A stretch of 64,000 bases of DNA from Ulota crispa (Eukaryota > Streptophyta > Bryopsida > Orthotrichales > Orthotrichaceae). The notes under the pieces were generated by a model. The model worked only from the letters and a program-made list of their open reading frames with translations. It was not told where the DNA came from and made no database searches. The stretch's first letter is position 1; each line of letters starts with the position of its first letter. Made by a program: the position numbers and the translations under genes. Shown piece by piece: positions 52,501-64,000 of this stretch. The DNA is taken from NCBI GenBank assembly GCA_963920765.1, contig OY987250.1, forward strand, positions 8,370,001 through 8,434,000, in the 5' to 3' direction.

Positions 52501-54075
52501 AACCGTTTGATAGTGGCATTGCTTCCATATTTGAGGTACCAATAGCGGAAGCTAGGGATGTAGCGGTGAACTACGTTGGAATTCTAAAAGATATTTTAGA
52601 ATTAGGCTATGGTTCAATTCAAATGCCAATTATTCTCCTTCGGTGTGAGTGGATCAAAAGGCAAGACAATAGAGGAAACTCCACGTATGTAAGGGATGAT
52701 GCTGGGTTCTTGGTTGTGGATTTCAAGCATAAGATGCCAAAGATGATGGAGCCTTTCATCTTTCCAAGTCAAGCTACTCATGTGTTTTTTCCAACATTCA
52801 AAGTAGTCCACGTTGGAAAGTAGTGTTACATAAAGAACCACGTGCAAAATGAGAAGTAGTGGACACATCGGACATTTTCATTACAACAATAGGAGAAACC
52901 AATGGACTCATAATACCAAAACAATTTCCAATGCACTCGTCCATCCCGTCTTTGGTAGGTGCTATTGAATTGTCTGCAGCACACAATGTATTAGCTTGTG
53001 CAATGTTCTAGGTTGGATAATCACAGGTATCAAGTTTTGATTCATATGGCTCATCCTTGTCAATGTCTTAAACATCACAAAGAATCACACTTCACGATTA
53101 ATAAAATACATTAGAGATGTGCAATGCCTTCTCTTATATCTATGACAACTAGAAAAAATACATTGCCAAAACAATAAACCCTAAACCCATTACATTGGGG
53201 GAAAATAGATAAACAAGCATAGTTCCAACTATGAACTATCATTTATGACTCAAACATAACCAATATAAGACTAGATCATGTCTGGAGAAGATTATAGTGA
53301 CCTAACCATGACTCATGAAAAACTAAAATACAACCAAACACCTAAACCTTTGGTCTAGTGACCCAACCAAAATCATGTGAAAGTCATTTACTAGTCTTAA
53401 AGTAGATGCACACTAAAATCACGTGGAAGTCATTTACAAGCCATAGTTAGTCGCACATTAGTAAGGATAGAACTAGAATCTAGCAGTGTCTAACTCTAAG
53501 TGACTTATTCCCCTAACAACTTCATTAACCTACTTACTCTAAATCAATTTAATTTCAGAAGTCATATCCTAGTAATAGACTAGTAGTGCCAAAAAATGTG
53601 ATAAACAACTAAAAAATGACTGTTGCAATAGTGTGCGTTTACACAATCCTAAGAAAACAAAAAATGGATGGTGAATAATACTATTGGGCAACCCCAAAAT
53701 GTTGAGAGAAAATAGTGAAAGAGGTGTTTTTGCATGAAAATGAGGTGGAATGAAAGCAGTAACTTTTTAGTAGTTAAATAGTAACACCTTAGTAACCCTA
53801 AAAACTCATGTTCTAGGCATACAACTAAACCACAACTCTAGCTAAAAGATGTTAGAAACAACAACGACTTCATTTGCTTATGGATGTGAATGTACTTACA
53901 AATTTAGGAGAATAAGATACAGTGGAGAATTTCTGATGAACCGTTCAAAAGAATGACTGAAGAACAACTATCTCAATTTCCGTCATTTTTTAGTCATATT
54001 ATAATCATTTTACAGTCATTTAGGACACCCAGTCATAAAACATGCGGTTGTATAAGATGTTGTTTTTTACTTGTG

Positions 54076-56036
54076 TTCAAATTCAACCGTTTGTTGCCTT
54101 TGACTATTATAATCTTTTGATCCGCGCAAAGAATGCTTATCAAATTTCATACATCTACAAACCCTAAGCCTTGCACAATATCAATGGCTAACTCTTCTAG
54201 ATGTTGTTTTTGAACTTGCAATGCCAGATTGTTTGCAATGAGGTCCAACATTGCATGAATTTGGGCTAGGTGCTCAGGGATTAAGGTGCATGTTGTTTGA
54301 CAAATGAAAAAACCAATTTTTTTTTTTAATGAATCATTTTGTATTTTTTTGAAACAAAACATTATTTCTCAATATACTTGTGTTTTTGTGTTTAAGGAGG
54401 CTTTTGAGCTTTTAGAGCATCTTCAATGCATGCACCAACCACACACATGAAATAAGATGGGTACAGTTCTAAATTTGTTGATTGAAAAGTTCATAAGTTC
54501 ATTCAAGTGCATTGCCTTCCAATACAGGCATAATAGAAGGAACAAACAAGGCACCTTTTTGTCACTATAGCAAGTTTCCTTGTCATTAGCTGAAAAGTCA
54601 ACATTTCCTTTGTGCACCTTGAATCCTTCCACTATTACGCCATGGTGTTGACAAAGCCTTCTTGTGCAACATACAAGACTTTAAAAAATTGCAAGATATT
54701 CCACATGGGAGACAAAATTTGCAACACACAAAGATTAATAAAACAAATTTTGCACATGCATTGGATTGGCATTTCCAACTCTCGAGGCCCACATGCAACA
54801 TTTCTTCCACTTGAGTATTTATTCTAGCTTTACATAAAATACTCTCATTGGCTAATATCCTTCATTTACCATATTCAATTGGTTTTCCATGTTCCTACTC
54901 CCAATAATGCATACATTTTAATTTTTATTCTTATTCTTGAAAAATGTGCACTTTTGTAAAGGTGTTTCAAGCTTCACCTAGTTTTTTTCACTATTATAAG
55001 CTAAAAATACACTAAGAGCCAATTGTACCAACTTTTTTGCAAAAAAAACAAAGGAGTTATGGGACCATACATGAAATTTTGCTTAGAAGTTACAAAATAG
55101 GAATATAAATGTTGTTCCAAAATATTTCTTACAAAAAGCCAATAAGGAATCTTTGGACTTTGAGTTTTCCAAAAATGGAAAATGCTCAATGTCATGGCTC
55201 AATTCCAATTAGGGTTTTATTTTAAATTTTGGTCAAGGTAGCGCAACCCGCACCCAAGAATGCAAGCATGTAAGGAAATTCTGGATAAAGTTGAATGTAA
55301 TGAATGATGCATACACATTCATTTAGACAAATTGCTAATGTTGGTTACTTTGATTCAGATTATGGCAAACCTTTGGGAAGGAATTTGGCAGTTTCATGCA
55401 TTTTTTCACCCAACTTTTTAGTGTAATGGTAGCTAGTGCCAAATTGAAGTAAGATTTAGGAGAAATTTTGCCAAGATTCTAATCCTGATTCCAATGCAAT
55501 ATGCAAGTTAGCCCTGACTTCCAGTTCTCTCCAAATTTTGCTTGGGTTCTTTTCAACTCAAACAGGACCCAGGGGGGCCAATTTCATGCATGCAGATCTC
55601 AGATCCATGACCAAGTTTGAGCTTCCAATATCCTTTGCATTTGTGCCAGCAATACATTATCCCCATCAAATTTCCCAAATGGGTCTCTAAAAGCACTGTT
55701 ATGCCTCTGTTGAAATCCTCAAAATTAGGCATTCTCCGAACTATTTGGACATAGGCTTACGTGGCTAGAGCCCTCCAATGCTCTTGTGGCGGCCGTATGC
55801 GGCCTTGTGATTGGCAATTCATGTTCATGTTATTCTAGTAATCTCACGCGTGCTCGCCAAGTGTCAACCACGGAATGGTTGTACAAGTAGTACTTACTAC
55901 ATAGCAGCTTGATACATTGCACAGTCGTGTTTATGAGGCCAAGTGGTAAAACTCAGCTTCTTTACAAACAAGGTAAAAAAAAAAGCAATTTCTGCTCCTA
56001 TTGTGTAGTTGGTTAGTTTATTTTCCTTTGGTTGAT
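54076..56036. other. intergenic, no gene recognised
   Basis: The frames at 54147-54362, 54423-54632 and 54598-54827 are short and show no domain. The stretch is AT-rich with scattered similarity to transposon leader sequence. Nothing more can be supported. Confidence 0.45.
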
Positions 56037-56332
56037 TACATTGAATATTGTGTTTAGGTTGCCCTACACTAATTTCTCAACATTTTGCACTATATAAATA
56101 TTTACCACTGCTACGACAAAAATTACTACAACAAACAATTTTTAAAGAGCTTGACAACAACAATAAAGTTGCGGAAATACAAACTAGTGGCGTCCAATTC
56201 TTAGACCATGTGAAACCCAAGTATTTAGAGAGTTACATGCGCCTTCAAGTGTTCAAGTGATGAGTCTTGAGATAACTTACTAAGGTAATGCAACCTAATT
56301 GTTGAGGCAATCGAAATGCAATATTCAATGTA
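56037..56332. mobile_element. MITE T2 (296 bp)
   Basis: The left end TACATTGAATATTGTGTTTA and the inverted right end TACATTGAATATTGCATTTC agree closely, then both continue GGTTGCC- and GATTGCC-like. The outer bases are TA on both sides. The interior matches the diverged copy at 29400-29710. No coding capacity. Confidence 0.75.
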
Positions 56333-58006
56333 AAGACAAACTTTTATGTTGCATCAACATTAGTCACGGTGATTACTTTAGACCCCTAAAAAGTCTTGTG
56401 CTTCTTGTGAGAAACTTGCCCAAATACCATTTTTAAATTGTCAACTTTATTGCTATTTAGCATATTTTCATGTATGACTCAATAATTTATTTGTTTCAGC
56501 AATTATTCTATTCCAATATAGCATGAAAGTTGGTCTTAAATAAGATTATCATAATCCAGTTTATTTTAAAAATTCCTCAAATTCAAATAGTAAGTTTCTA
56601 AACTCTTACATTTTCTGCATGATGAAAGATTTGAGCTTTTCCTCCCTAGCCCCCACAAGCAAGTATGTCCGTGCAGTGTACCAAGTCGTAGCCAGATGGG
56701 AAGGCGGTTTCGGTATCCTTCAGAAAATTCTAGAGTTTGTAACGGTTCATGGAAATGTATTTCACATTTCTCAAAGCAGTTTAGGTTTCATTTTCTTACC
56801 AACACATCAAACATTTCAATGCAGTAGAAATTTCGGTTTTTATAGATAAAAAAAGTCTTGTAATAAACAATAAAGATTTAAATATGACAAATCAAAGTAT
56901 GATTGAACACCAAATTTAAATGGATTTATTTTGGGTGATTACCTAGCAATCAGCAAATTTATCAGTTGAGGAAGTCAATCCAACATCAATTGAGGAGTGT
57001 TCTAAGATATGCTTTAGTGTATATACTGTAAAGGAGTATAGTAAAAAGATTTTTAAGGATGTTTAGGAAAATGATGACAAAAGGAGCAATGTCAGAAAAA
57101 TCATCTCTTTAAGTTAGAAGGATTTTATTTACTCTTGGCTTTTGGATTGGTCAAGCCACATGCATCCTAGAATGCGCAAAGGTAAGGAGAAAAACAAACA
57201 AATCATCCATGTGCATACGCTCATCCATAAAATCAGCTAACTTGTAGTAATTTTTGTCCAATTTTGAGTGAACCTATTGTTTCGTTGGAAAAGATTTGGT
57301 GATTCCATCCAATTTATACCCAAACATCTTAGTGCCAAAGTATCTAATGTCAAAATAAGGAAACACCAAAGCAAGATGCTGGCAATTTTTTGTTTTTTTT
57401 TTGCCAAAAACAGTTCAATGCTTGCTAAACACATTTTTTGTCATTTCTACTTTGTTTATATATTGGTCTTGTTTGTTTGTAATTGTGTTTGGATTTGAGT
57501 TGAACAGGTTTTACATTGAGAGAAACTACCCTCAAGAAGTTTGAGTAGGTATCTTATTCAAAAAGTTATCCAAATTGCTACATGAATAGATTCTCTAGTA
57601 ACATATTTATTATAATTATTATAATTATTGTTATTATTTTGTATTATTTTTATGATCCTATGAATTAGCGTTTTGGGAGAAACTTTACCTTTTATTTTGG
57701 CTAAATTCCAATGTTTTCCATTTTCAAAAGCTTTTTCACAAACGTGCACTGGATATTTCCTACCTTTACATTGGGACATATTACAAGTTAGTTTTTTTTT
57801 TTTTGAAGAATCTGACCGGTTTCTATTCAGAACTTTGCAATTTCAACCATTTTTTTTTTGCAATTTCAGTTGGTTGACAATACAGCAGAGGACAATTCTC
57901 CCCAGACATTACCAATAATATTGTAGTACAACATGTGAGGAGAAATGATAGCTTCACAAACGAAAATCCAACATTTTTTATTTCCAACCAATTTTTCATA
58001 GGCATA
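56333..58006. other. intergenic, no gene recognised
   Basis: AT-rich sequence with short frames on both strands, none with a recognisable domain. A TTATTATAATTATTATAA-type microsatellite lies near 57605-57650. Confidence 0.45.
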
Positions 58007-58409
58007 TAAGGTAGAACCACCCATTTTCAATCATCTAAGTTCCTACAGGATAGCACATTAGAGCAACAATGTTGCACAAATTTTTCTTTGGTGGCTTCAT
58101 ACAAAATATAGCAATAAATTATTTTTTGGAAATTTTCATGCAAAATTGAATTATATACAAATTTTGAAATGCGTAAAGTGTTTGGAACCCATACCCAATC
58201 ACTAGACTCTCTTGATCCCGATCACAACCAAAACACTTCTTGCTCACTATTTTCTACTTTCTTTCGGAACATATGTCATGACCTCATTCATCTTAATCTT
58301 GAAAAGGAAAAAAATACACATTCCAAAACTTGAAAATAGATTTTAGAAATAGCACACTCTAGACCAATTGGATTTGGATCCCTCGTTGGGAATGGGTAGT
58401 TCTACCTTA
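58007..58409. mobile_element. MITE, TAAGGTA family (copy A7, 403 bp)
   Basis: The left end TAAGGTAGAACCACCCATTT and the inverted right end TAAGGTAGAACTACCCATTC match over about 20 bp. There is no coding capacity. It lies upstream of the DUF21/CBS gene, between it and T2. Confidence 0.8.
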
Positions 58410-58850
58410 CTTTTTTCATATATTTAGGTTGTAACATACGGAGTAGTATAGTTTAAACATTTCCACAAAATCTGTCCGGTATTTATCCGGTACTTTCAAA
58501 TTTCAACCGGTTTTCTTACCATTTTTCAACCGGCTGAATGTGTTTTAATAGCCGGTTCTGTCCCGGACATGGCTGTAGCAGGGAAAGAAGTTCGTCTCGG
58601 CCACCAAGGGCGGGAATATTGCCCCTGTCGCGCCAATCTCCGTTTTCACGTCACTCTCGCTTGCGGAAGAGCCGGGACTCTGTGCTGCCATTCTGCTCAC
58701 GACGAGAGCTTTCACGTCGCAGGCACGCCGATCGCTCGCCGTCGAAGTGCCATACTTGTTTCCATATCCGTTGAAAAAAACCGAAGTAGCACCGATTGAA
58801 CTTGCAACAAGTTTTGCTTCTTGACAATCGAATGGTCACTCGCAAAAGTC

Positions 58851-59195
58851 TCTCACGTACCTGCTGCTTCAATTACAAGGAATCTTGACTGCAAAGAAAT
58901 CCACTTTTACAAGCCTTTCTTAATCCCGATTGGAGTATAACTATAGGAAATTGATCGATTGAGAAAGGAAGGAAAGGTTTTCTTGTGTCTTTCAGGGATC
59001 GGAACAAGCCGGAAAGGCCTCTCGCACCTGCTGCTTCAAATACAACGAATCTTGACTGCTTGCCTGCAAAGAAAGCCACTTATACAAGCCTTTCTGATCT
59101 CGATTGGAGTATAACTATTGGGAAATTAATTGGTTGAGAAAGGAAGGAAAGGTTTTCTTGTGTCTTTCAGGGGATCGGAACAAGTCGGGAAAGGT
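58851..59195 (+). repeat. tandem duplication in leader of DUF21/CBS gene (two ~170 bp copies)
   Basis: Copy 1 (about 58851-59019) and copy 2 (about 59020-59195) both run CACCTGCTGCTTCAA-like, GAATCTTGACTGC, CAAGCCTTTCT, GATTGGAGTATAACTAT, GAGAAAGGAAGGAAAGGTTT and CTTGTGTCTTTCAG, ending GGATCGGAACAAG. Each copy therefore ends with a polypyrimidine-CAG that looks like a 3' splice site. It precedes the start codon by about 10-20 bp, so it is leader or leader intron. Confidence 0.8.
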
Positions 59196-59204
59196 ACCGG
59201 AGCT

Positions 59205-62200
59205 ATGGTTATGCTGGCGATGATCGGCGTGGATCGACACTCGTTGTTGCAACATGCCGAGTTCGGAGAGCCGGAGTGGTGGATCGCGTGTGGAATCTCC
59301 ATCTTCTTGGTTCTGTTTGCGGGAATCATGTCCGGGTTAACGCTGGGACTCATGTCGCTGGGATTGGTCGACCTGGAAGTCCTCCAGCAGAGTGGCAGCG
59401 CGGAGGAGAAGAGCCAAGCCTGTGAGTTTTTTTTTAACCCTAACTTAATCCCTGACTCAAGCTTAGAGTTGTTGATTTAAGCGATTGATGTTAAGTTTAA
59501 CTGTCAAGATCGCAATCAGAAGTTGCTATTTGTGACGATTGTTGTTGCTGTTTTTGGTGCTTTGCAGCTAAGATCTTGCCTGTGGTTCAGAAGCAGCACG
59601 AGCTGCTCGTGACGTTGCTTCTGTGTAATGCCGCTGCCATGGAGGTAAGCAAGCGTTGAAATCGCACTGGTTGGATTGAATATGCTATTCCAAGGCTTAG
59701 CAACTTCGAAATTGAGTTGAATGTTTACGTCCTTAAGAGTGTTTGAGTCTCAAGTGTTTCTTTTGTATGACCTATGATGCATTTTGTGACCAGTATCGAA
59801 GATTTCTTTAACAGCATATGCTTCCCCTTTGTTGCACATTATTATTTTCACTTGTCTTGTCGAAAGAGTGCAAGGTTGTTGTACAGTAGAGTTTCTTGCC
59901 GTTTTAGGACTGATGACTATGCGGATAAAATGCACTTGAAGGGAATCAGCTTTCTTATAACATGAGTGCAAATTTCTTACAACCGTGATGTGCTTATGTG
60001 TGCATCAATGGCATGTCTGTCTTGTATGCAGCATTCTGTTTGTCCTATGTGATGGTAGCACTGAAGTTCGACTTTGTAAATTTGCTTACAATCACGTGTA
60101 TTGCTTGTGTGAGTGCAGGCCCTTCCCATTTTTCTGGATGACATGTTTAATGAGTTTGTGGCAGTGATATTGTCAGTCACTTTTGTGCTTACTTTCGGAG
60201 AGGTACGTTCGAATTCCTTTTACTGCAATTTCTGGTTCTGCAGATTTCGCAAAATAAGGGATTTGATGGGACGGTGGAGTTTGCATAGCATTTTTGAGCA
60301 GCTTTCTGAACACTTTTGAAACCAATGAACAATGCGGCCAGAATGTGAATCAAGATTTTTTTGTGCGCAATCTTGAACTAATATTATTGTTTACGAAGGC
60401 GATTGTGGCTCACATTATAATCCTTTATTTCCTTCTATCCAGTTTTTGGTTGGCATATTACATGTCGGCGTATGGGACTGCGATCGCATGCTTGGCGATG
60501 AAATAAATTGTTTGGCTAGTTGTTCAATGCCTTTGTGCATCACATTCTTCCTGTACTACAATGAAAAAGCGTGCAACTGTATACTTACCTAGAATGTTAT
60601 GAGCATTACGGCGAGGTTAATATTTGCTCTAACTTTAGGCCGTCTAGGAAGGTCTTTTTTATGATCTGTGTGTCAATGGGATGGCATCTTATCTGTGCTG
60701 ATCAGGTGATACCTCAAGCAGTCTGTTCAAGACATGGACTCGCCATCGGTGCAAGTTTAGTTGGATTGGTCAAAATTCTGATGATACTATGCTGGCCTAT
60801 TGCACACCCGGTCGGAAAGGTGAGTTTGCAAGACGATGATTGACCTTAATGTTTTCTGCTTTCTAGTCTTCATTTTGTTCAAGAATAAAAATAAGGTCAC
60901 TACTGTCTGATAGACATTTCAATTGCAGATACTGGACTATTTATTAGGGCATAACGACTCTGCAATATTCAGGCGGGCGCAGCTCAAGGCACTTGTCAAC
61001 ATTCACGGAAAAGAGGTAGTCTATCAGAAAATGGTTACGACTCTCATTCAAAACCTTCTTCCTTATGTCGGTCTTCATTCACAAAGAAATCCTAAATATT
61101 GTGAAATAGAAAGCCTCTCAAAGATTTTTATTAAGCTTTGCTGGATCTAGAGGCCTATTTGTGCCTCATGGTTTTTTCAGCTCTTTTGAATGGGTCACAT
61201 GGGGACTTGTTTTTGTTGAATGTAAATTACTTTTTGACCAACACATGCAATGTTCGTGACTACTTGTGGTGATACAATTTTGATCCTATCTGAATCCTGA
61301 TATTTCTTAATATGTTCAATCAAATGAGTAATCTCATAACCTGTTCCTTTAGGGGTTAAAGACCTTCTGTGCTATTTTTTATAGGCTGGCAAAGGAGGAG
61401 AACTCACACATGATGAAACAACAATCATTCAGGGAGCTTTGGATCTCACGGCGAAGGTGAAAAATCACATTCCTGAACCCAAGTAATTTCTGAAATGGGA
61501 GGTTCATCACAACATGAAGTTTGCTGGTCATATCGATAATATCATGCTTATTAATTGCCAATTTTGTGCTTCTATTCATTTCAGACAGCGCTAGATTCTA
61601 TGACTCCTTTAGAGTCAACCTTCTCATTGGACATCAACACAAAGCTCGACAGGTATGTCTCTTCACGTTTGAAGCTGTATGCTGAATTCTATTTTTTAGT
61701 TCCTTCCGGCCAATTCATTAATCCTAGCTCGTTTATCTTAGTATGAAGCTCGTTTGAGGTGATCTAGAAAATGTAGCCTTGTGAAACCCCACCAATTGTA
61801 AAGCCATGTAAGGTAGCTCACGTAATCTCTGCCAATTGTAGTGCAGCTAAATTTTAAGAACACCTCTAGGGGGTGAGCAATCTACTATAGCCATAGACGT
61901 CTGGAGAAGATTAGGTTCATGTACTAAATTTTTAAGTTTCAGTCGTCATTCTTGTTTTTTTGAGCTGGATATCGATTCTTAGTACTTTTCTCTTGCTCTC
62001 AAGTGCTTTCCAGGCCAATGCAAGAAAATCATTGTGCTTCTGGCACATATTCATAATTCCTGTCACTGTCGGTTTTCATCAGGGAGACAATGGTGAAAAT
62101 AATGGATCGCGGACACAGCCGTATACCTGTTTATTATGGGGATAAACGAAACCTTGTCGGTGCCTTATTGGTAATCTGCATTCCAACGCACTGTAACTTA

Positions 62201-63691
62201 GGCTCAATGTTATAGAATATGATTTCTCCTTTCTATTGGTACATTTTGTTACCTTGCAATGCAGAGGTGATCGATCCTATTTTACCTGGAACCAGAGTTT
62301 TTCGTTCGTCTTACTATCCCGGTCTTCTTGCAGGTGAAGAGCCTTTTGATAGTACGTGCTGAGGCTGAAACCCCAATTAGTGCTGTTTCCATAAGAAGGA
62401 TACCCAGGTACTTCTGTTCTAATAAATTTACGTTCAAGTGAGCAATATAAGACCAAGGTCGCTTTAAGATGAGCGGGCTAACTCAAAAAAAATTATGAGT
62501 AGAAAGATACCTTGGTCAGGGGATGACGAATAAATACTTGTTTGATATATTATCTTTTGTGCTTCAAAGTATTAGTGGTTTTGATTTTGTCGTTTCTTTT
62601 TGGGGGATTGATGTATGTACACCGTGTGATTGTTATATGTAAAAATTGACCAATTAGCAACCAACTAGCCCTCCTTGCGCCCTTCATGCTCCCTCCCCGC
62701 ACATTCTTCCCCTCCCTTCCCGGCTTGGTGTACTTCACAGACGAATTTGGGGGACAAGTGGAAAAGCTTAGCTTTTTTTACAAACAAGGATAAAAGTAAT
62801 AATATGCCTCCTATTTTGGCGTTGTTCAATTGTATCCTCCTTTGTGGTTCTAGACTAAATCAAGTATTCTAAATCCAAATGTAAATAAATTTTCCAAATT
62901 CAATTTATTGATGATAAATATCTAAAATTTACCCCCCAGTGTACTTTTAACAAATACCCGGTGTACATATATCAATTCCCTTCTTTTTTTTCATATTTGT
63001 TTTTATGATGGAAAGGGTCTTCGTCCGTGGTCTTCAAGCTTGGAAGAAAGAAATCGTAAACCATATTGTTCCTTGATAGTGTCTTCTGCAGTACAAAAAT
63101 AGCTCACCTGATCATACAAAATGTCTGTTCTATGATTTCAGTTCATTATAATAAACTTGGCCTTGGTACTCTTGTGTAATATACCGCACATTATAATCTG
63201 TTTTGACATCCAGGGGACGAAATGATTATTTTGCAAGGAGTCTCCGAGGATCCATTTACTATCTCAACTTTTGGCAACACTTCATACGGCACCTGGAAAT
63301 TTAGCTATTATTAACTAGATACTAAACCGACCGGAATGTAGGACATGGTTGTGCTCTAAGCCCCCGAGAATGCTCACTCTCCAACTTGGGTCCTTCCCTG
63401 ATTGCCAAATTTGATGCCAATTGCAGAGTACCCAGTGACATGCCACTGTACGACATCCTGAACGAGTTTCAGAAAGGTGGCAGCCACATGGCAGCAGTAA
63501 CGAAAGTGAAGAGCAAGAAAAGCAGCCATGAGAAGAGCGAAGCAGACGTAGAGACGGGTTTGCTGGATGACGCCTCCTTGGAAACGAAGAGCACAGGGGA
63601 AGAAGAGGAGTATGACATCAACGCCGACGTTGGTGTGGGTGAAGTGATTGGAATCATCACACTTGAAGATGTGATGGAGGAGCTTCTGCAG
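59205..63691 (+). CDS. DUF21 and CBS domain membrane protein (CNNM-like), 3' end outside window
   Basis: Ten exons keep frame: 59205-59421, 59568-59644, 60119-60202, 60706-60819, 60929-61015, 61385-61456, 61585-61652, 62083-62170, 62334-62407, 63427-63691. They give 382 residues. The DUF21 domain is near residues 20-200: membrane segment [20 protein letters not shown] followed by [20 protein letters not shown], then [20 protein letters not shown], then [18 protein letters not shown]. The CBS pair follows, with [40 protein letters not shown] and [19 protein letters not shown], interrupted by a Lys/Glu-rich insert, then [18 protein letters not shown]. This is the plant CBSDUF family, related to CNNM/CorC proteins linked to divalent-cation transport. 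Plant family members usually continue with E-E-I-D-E-T-D after ELLQ, so the donor at 63692 leads to exons beyond the window. The start at 59205 is the first ATG of the open frame; 59211 or 59220 are possible. Confidence 0.92.
61350..61361. repeat. TTAA-type terminal motif in an intron of the DUF21/CBS gene
   Basis: TTTAGGGGTTAA, as a right-hand end, matches the TTAACCCCTAAA left end of P4. It lies about 25 bp before exon 6, in intron 5. No opposite end is apparent. Confidence 0.35.
62745..62985. mobile_element. half-copy of the 31979 hairpin MITE in intron 9 of the DUF21/CBS gene
   Basis: Segments AAAGCTTAGCTTTTTTTACA, GTTGTTCAATTG, TGGTTCTAGAC, TTTTCCAAATTCAATTTATTG and AAATATCTAAAATTTACCCC follow the order of the right arm of the 31979-32370 element, ending GGTGTACATATATCAATT. 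The left arm is not seen. Confidence 0.6.
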
Positions 63692-64000
63692 GTATGACCC
63701 ACTTCTCACTTGTTCTCTTTATCTTTCTTTTTTTCATTTTCCATCTTTTTTGTAATGTTTGTCTTCGTTGAGCTCCAGGGGTTGAGTACAAAAGACTTCG
63801 TTAGGACTGAGCATTCCCACTTAGGGAACTGCCTGATTGAGTGAAATTGGAAAAGTATTTCAACCACTCTTGAGACTTGACATATGGACCTATAGAATGC
63901 TAAATAACTTTAAAAAGTAGATTCCTTTTGGACACTCATGACAATCTTTACGAAATCACGTTCTGAGTCAATGAACAATCACAAGCATGCTGAAGGACCT
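63692..64000 (+). other. intron of the DUF21/CBS gene running off the window
   Basis: It opens with the donor GTATGA. No following exon with the expected acidic CBS tail is visible before the end of the window. Confidence 0.6.

Larger units (their letters stand above)
46036..53011 (+). pseudogene. decayed CACTA transposase: tnp2, DUF4218 and DUF4216 parts
   Basis: A start at 46036 leads into CPCYDCKGKRKFLLSTIQDH, a transposase-associated zinc-binding module. Tnp2 follows: HACKNGCVLF, stop, GDYADAVRCSKCN, then LAADGVNPFKQN, TWPVALLNYNLPPWLCTKKF and YLEPLLEELMLL. It resumes after an insertion with TIHDYPRYGTVGGFAHQGYT and YRLPYWK (donor at 49936), then YTLDPMHCEMNIA from an acceptor near 50685. 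DUF4218 (about 50990-51500) reads LKSHDYHMLMQQLMPLALRG and FFDVMTHLSYYLVEELDMCG. DUF4216 (about 52480-52830) reads DVAVNYVGILKDILELGYGS. Stops occur at 46147, 46450, 46474, 46816, 47326, 49567, 49738, 50698 and 50776, with another near 52844. Frameshifts lie near 50995 and 52810. The nuclease-type transposase cannot be made from this copy. Confidence 0.85.

Noticed and set aside
46036-53011. TGA recoding to explain the in-frame stops of tnp2
   Set aside because: A host gene in the window (RWDD4-like) ends in TGA, TAG stops occur as well, and frameshifts are present. Decay explains all of it.
54147-54362. 71-codon minus-strand frame with a helical C-terminus
   Set aside because: It is short and isolated, and no family is recognised.

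Overview
The window looks like nuclear DNA of a land plant. Four host genes are recognisable: a plant RSH1-type ppGpp enzyme with 24 exons, mitochondrial ribosomal protein bL17m, a plant DUF21/CBS (CNNM-like) membrane protein, and an RWDD4-like RWD protein. All are split by short spliceosomal introns. There is a telo-box-like motif upstream of the ribosomal protein gene, and a large load of CACTA (En/Spm) and MITE-type transposons. Nothing in the sequence fixes the exact lineage.

Layout. 1-4150: no recognisable gene, with a C-poor top strand over most of the first 2.9 kb. 4155-6929 (+): RWDD4-like gene behind a tandemly duplicated leader. 6930-9864: intergenic, with a 116-nt hairpin, a 250-bp TTAA-flanked element, and the RSH1 promoter/leader. 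9865-18404 (+): RSH1. 18405-22558: intergenic, with several short inverted-repeat elements. 22559-25546 (-): bL17m, whose last intron holds two nested MITEs and whose fourth intron holds a heat-shock-element-like array. 25547-30309: tandem repeats and TTAA-flanked elements, one with an internal empty site, plus a possible broken host exon. 30310-54075: a transposon island that may be one ~23.8 kb CACTA-like element. It has decayed minus-strand genes (Transposase_24-like, FCP1/HAD-like, a transposon-ORF C-terminal module), a decayed plus-strand tnp2/DUF4218/DUF4216 gene, and nested CACTA, MITE, SINE-like and LTR-like insertions. 54076-58850: intergenic with two more MITEs. 59205 to beyond 63691 (+): DUF21/CBS gene, truncated by the window end.

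The host genes do not form a pathway. RSH1 acts in plastid ppGpp metabolism, bL17m in mitochondrial translation, the DUF21/CBS protein in a membrane (probably divalent-cation handling), and the RWDD4-like protein has no settled function. The most notable features are the TTAA-target element family with an in-window empty site, the large CACTA-like island with head-to-head gene sets and an FCP1-like domain, and leader-sequence duplications in front of three of the four genes. All exon borders were read by eye from splice consensus and reading frame. No database search or transcript evidence was available.
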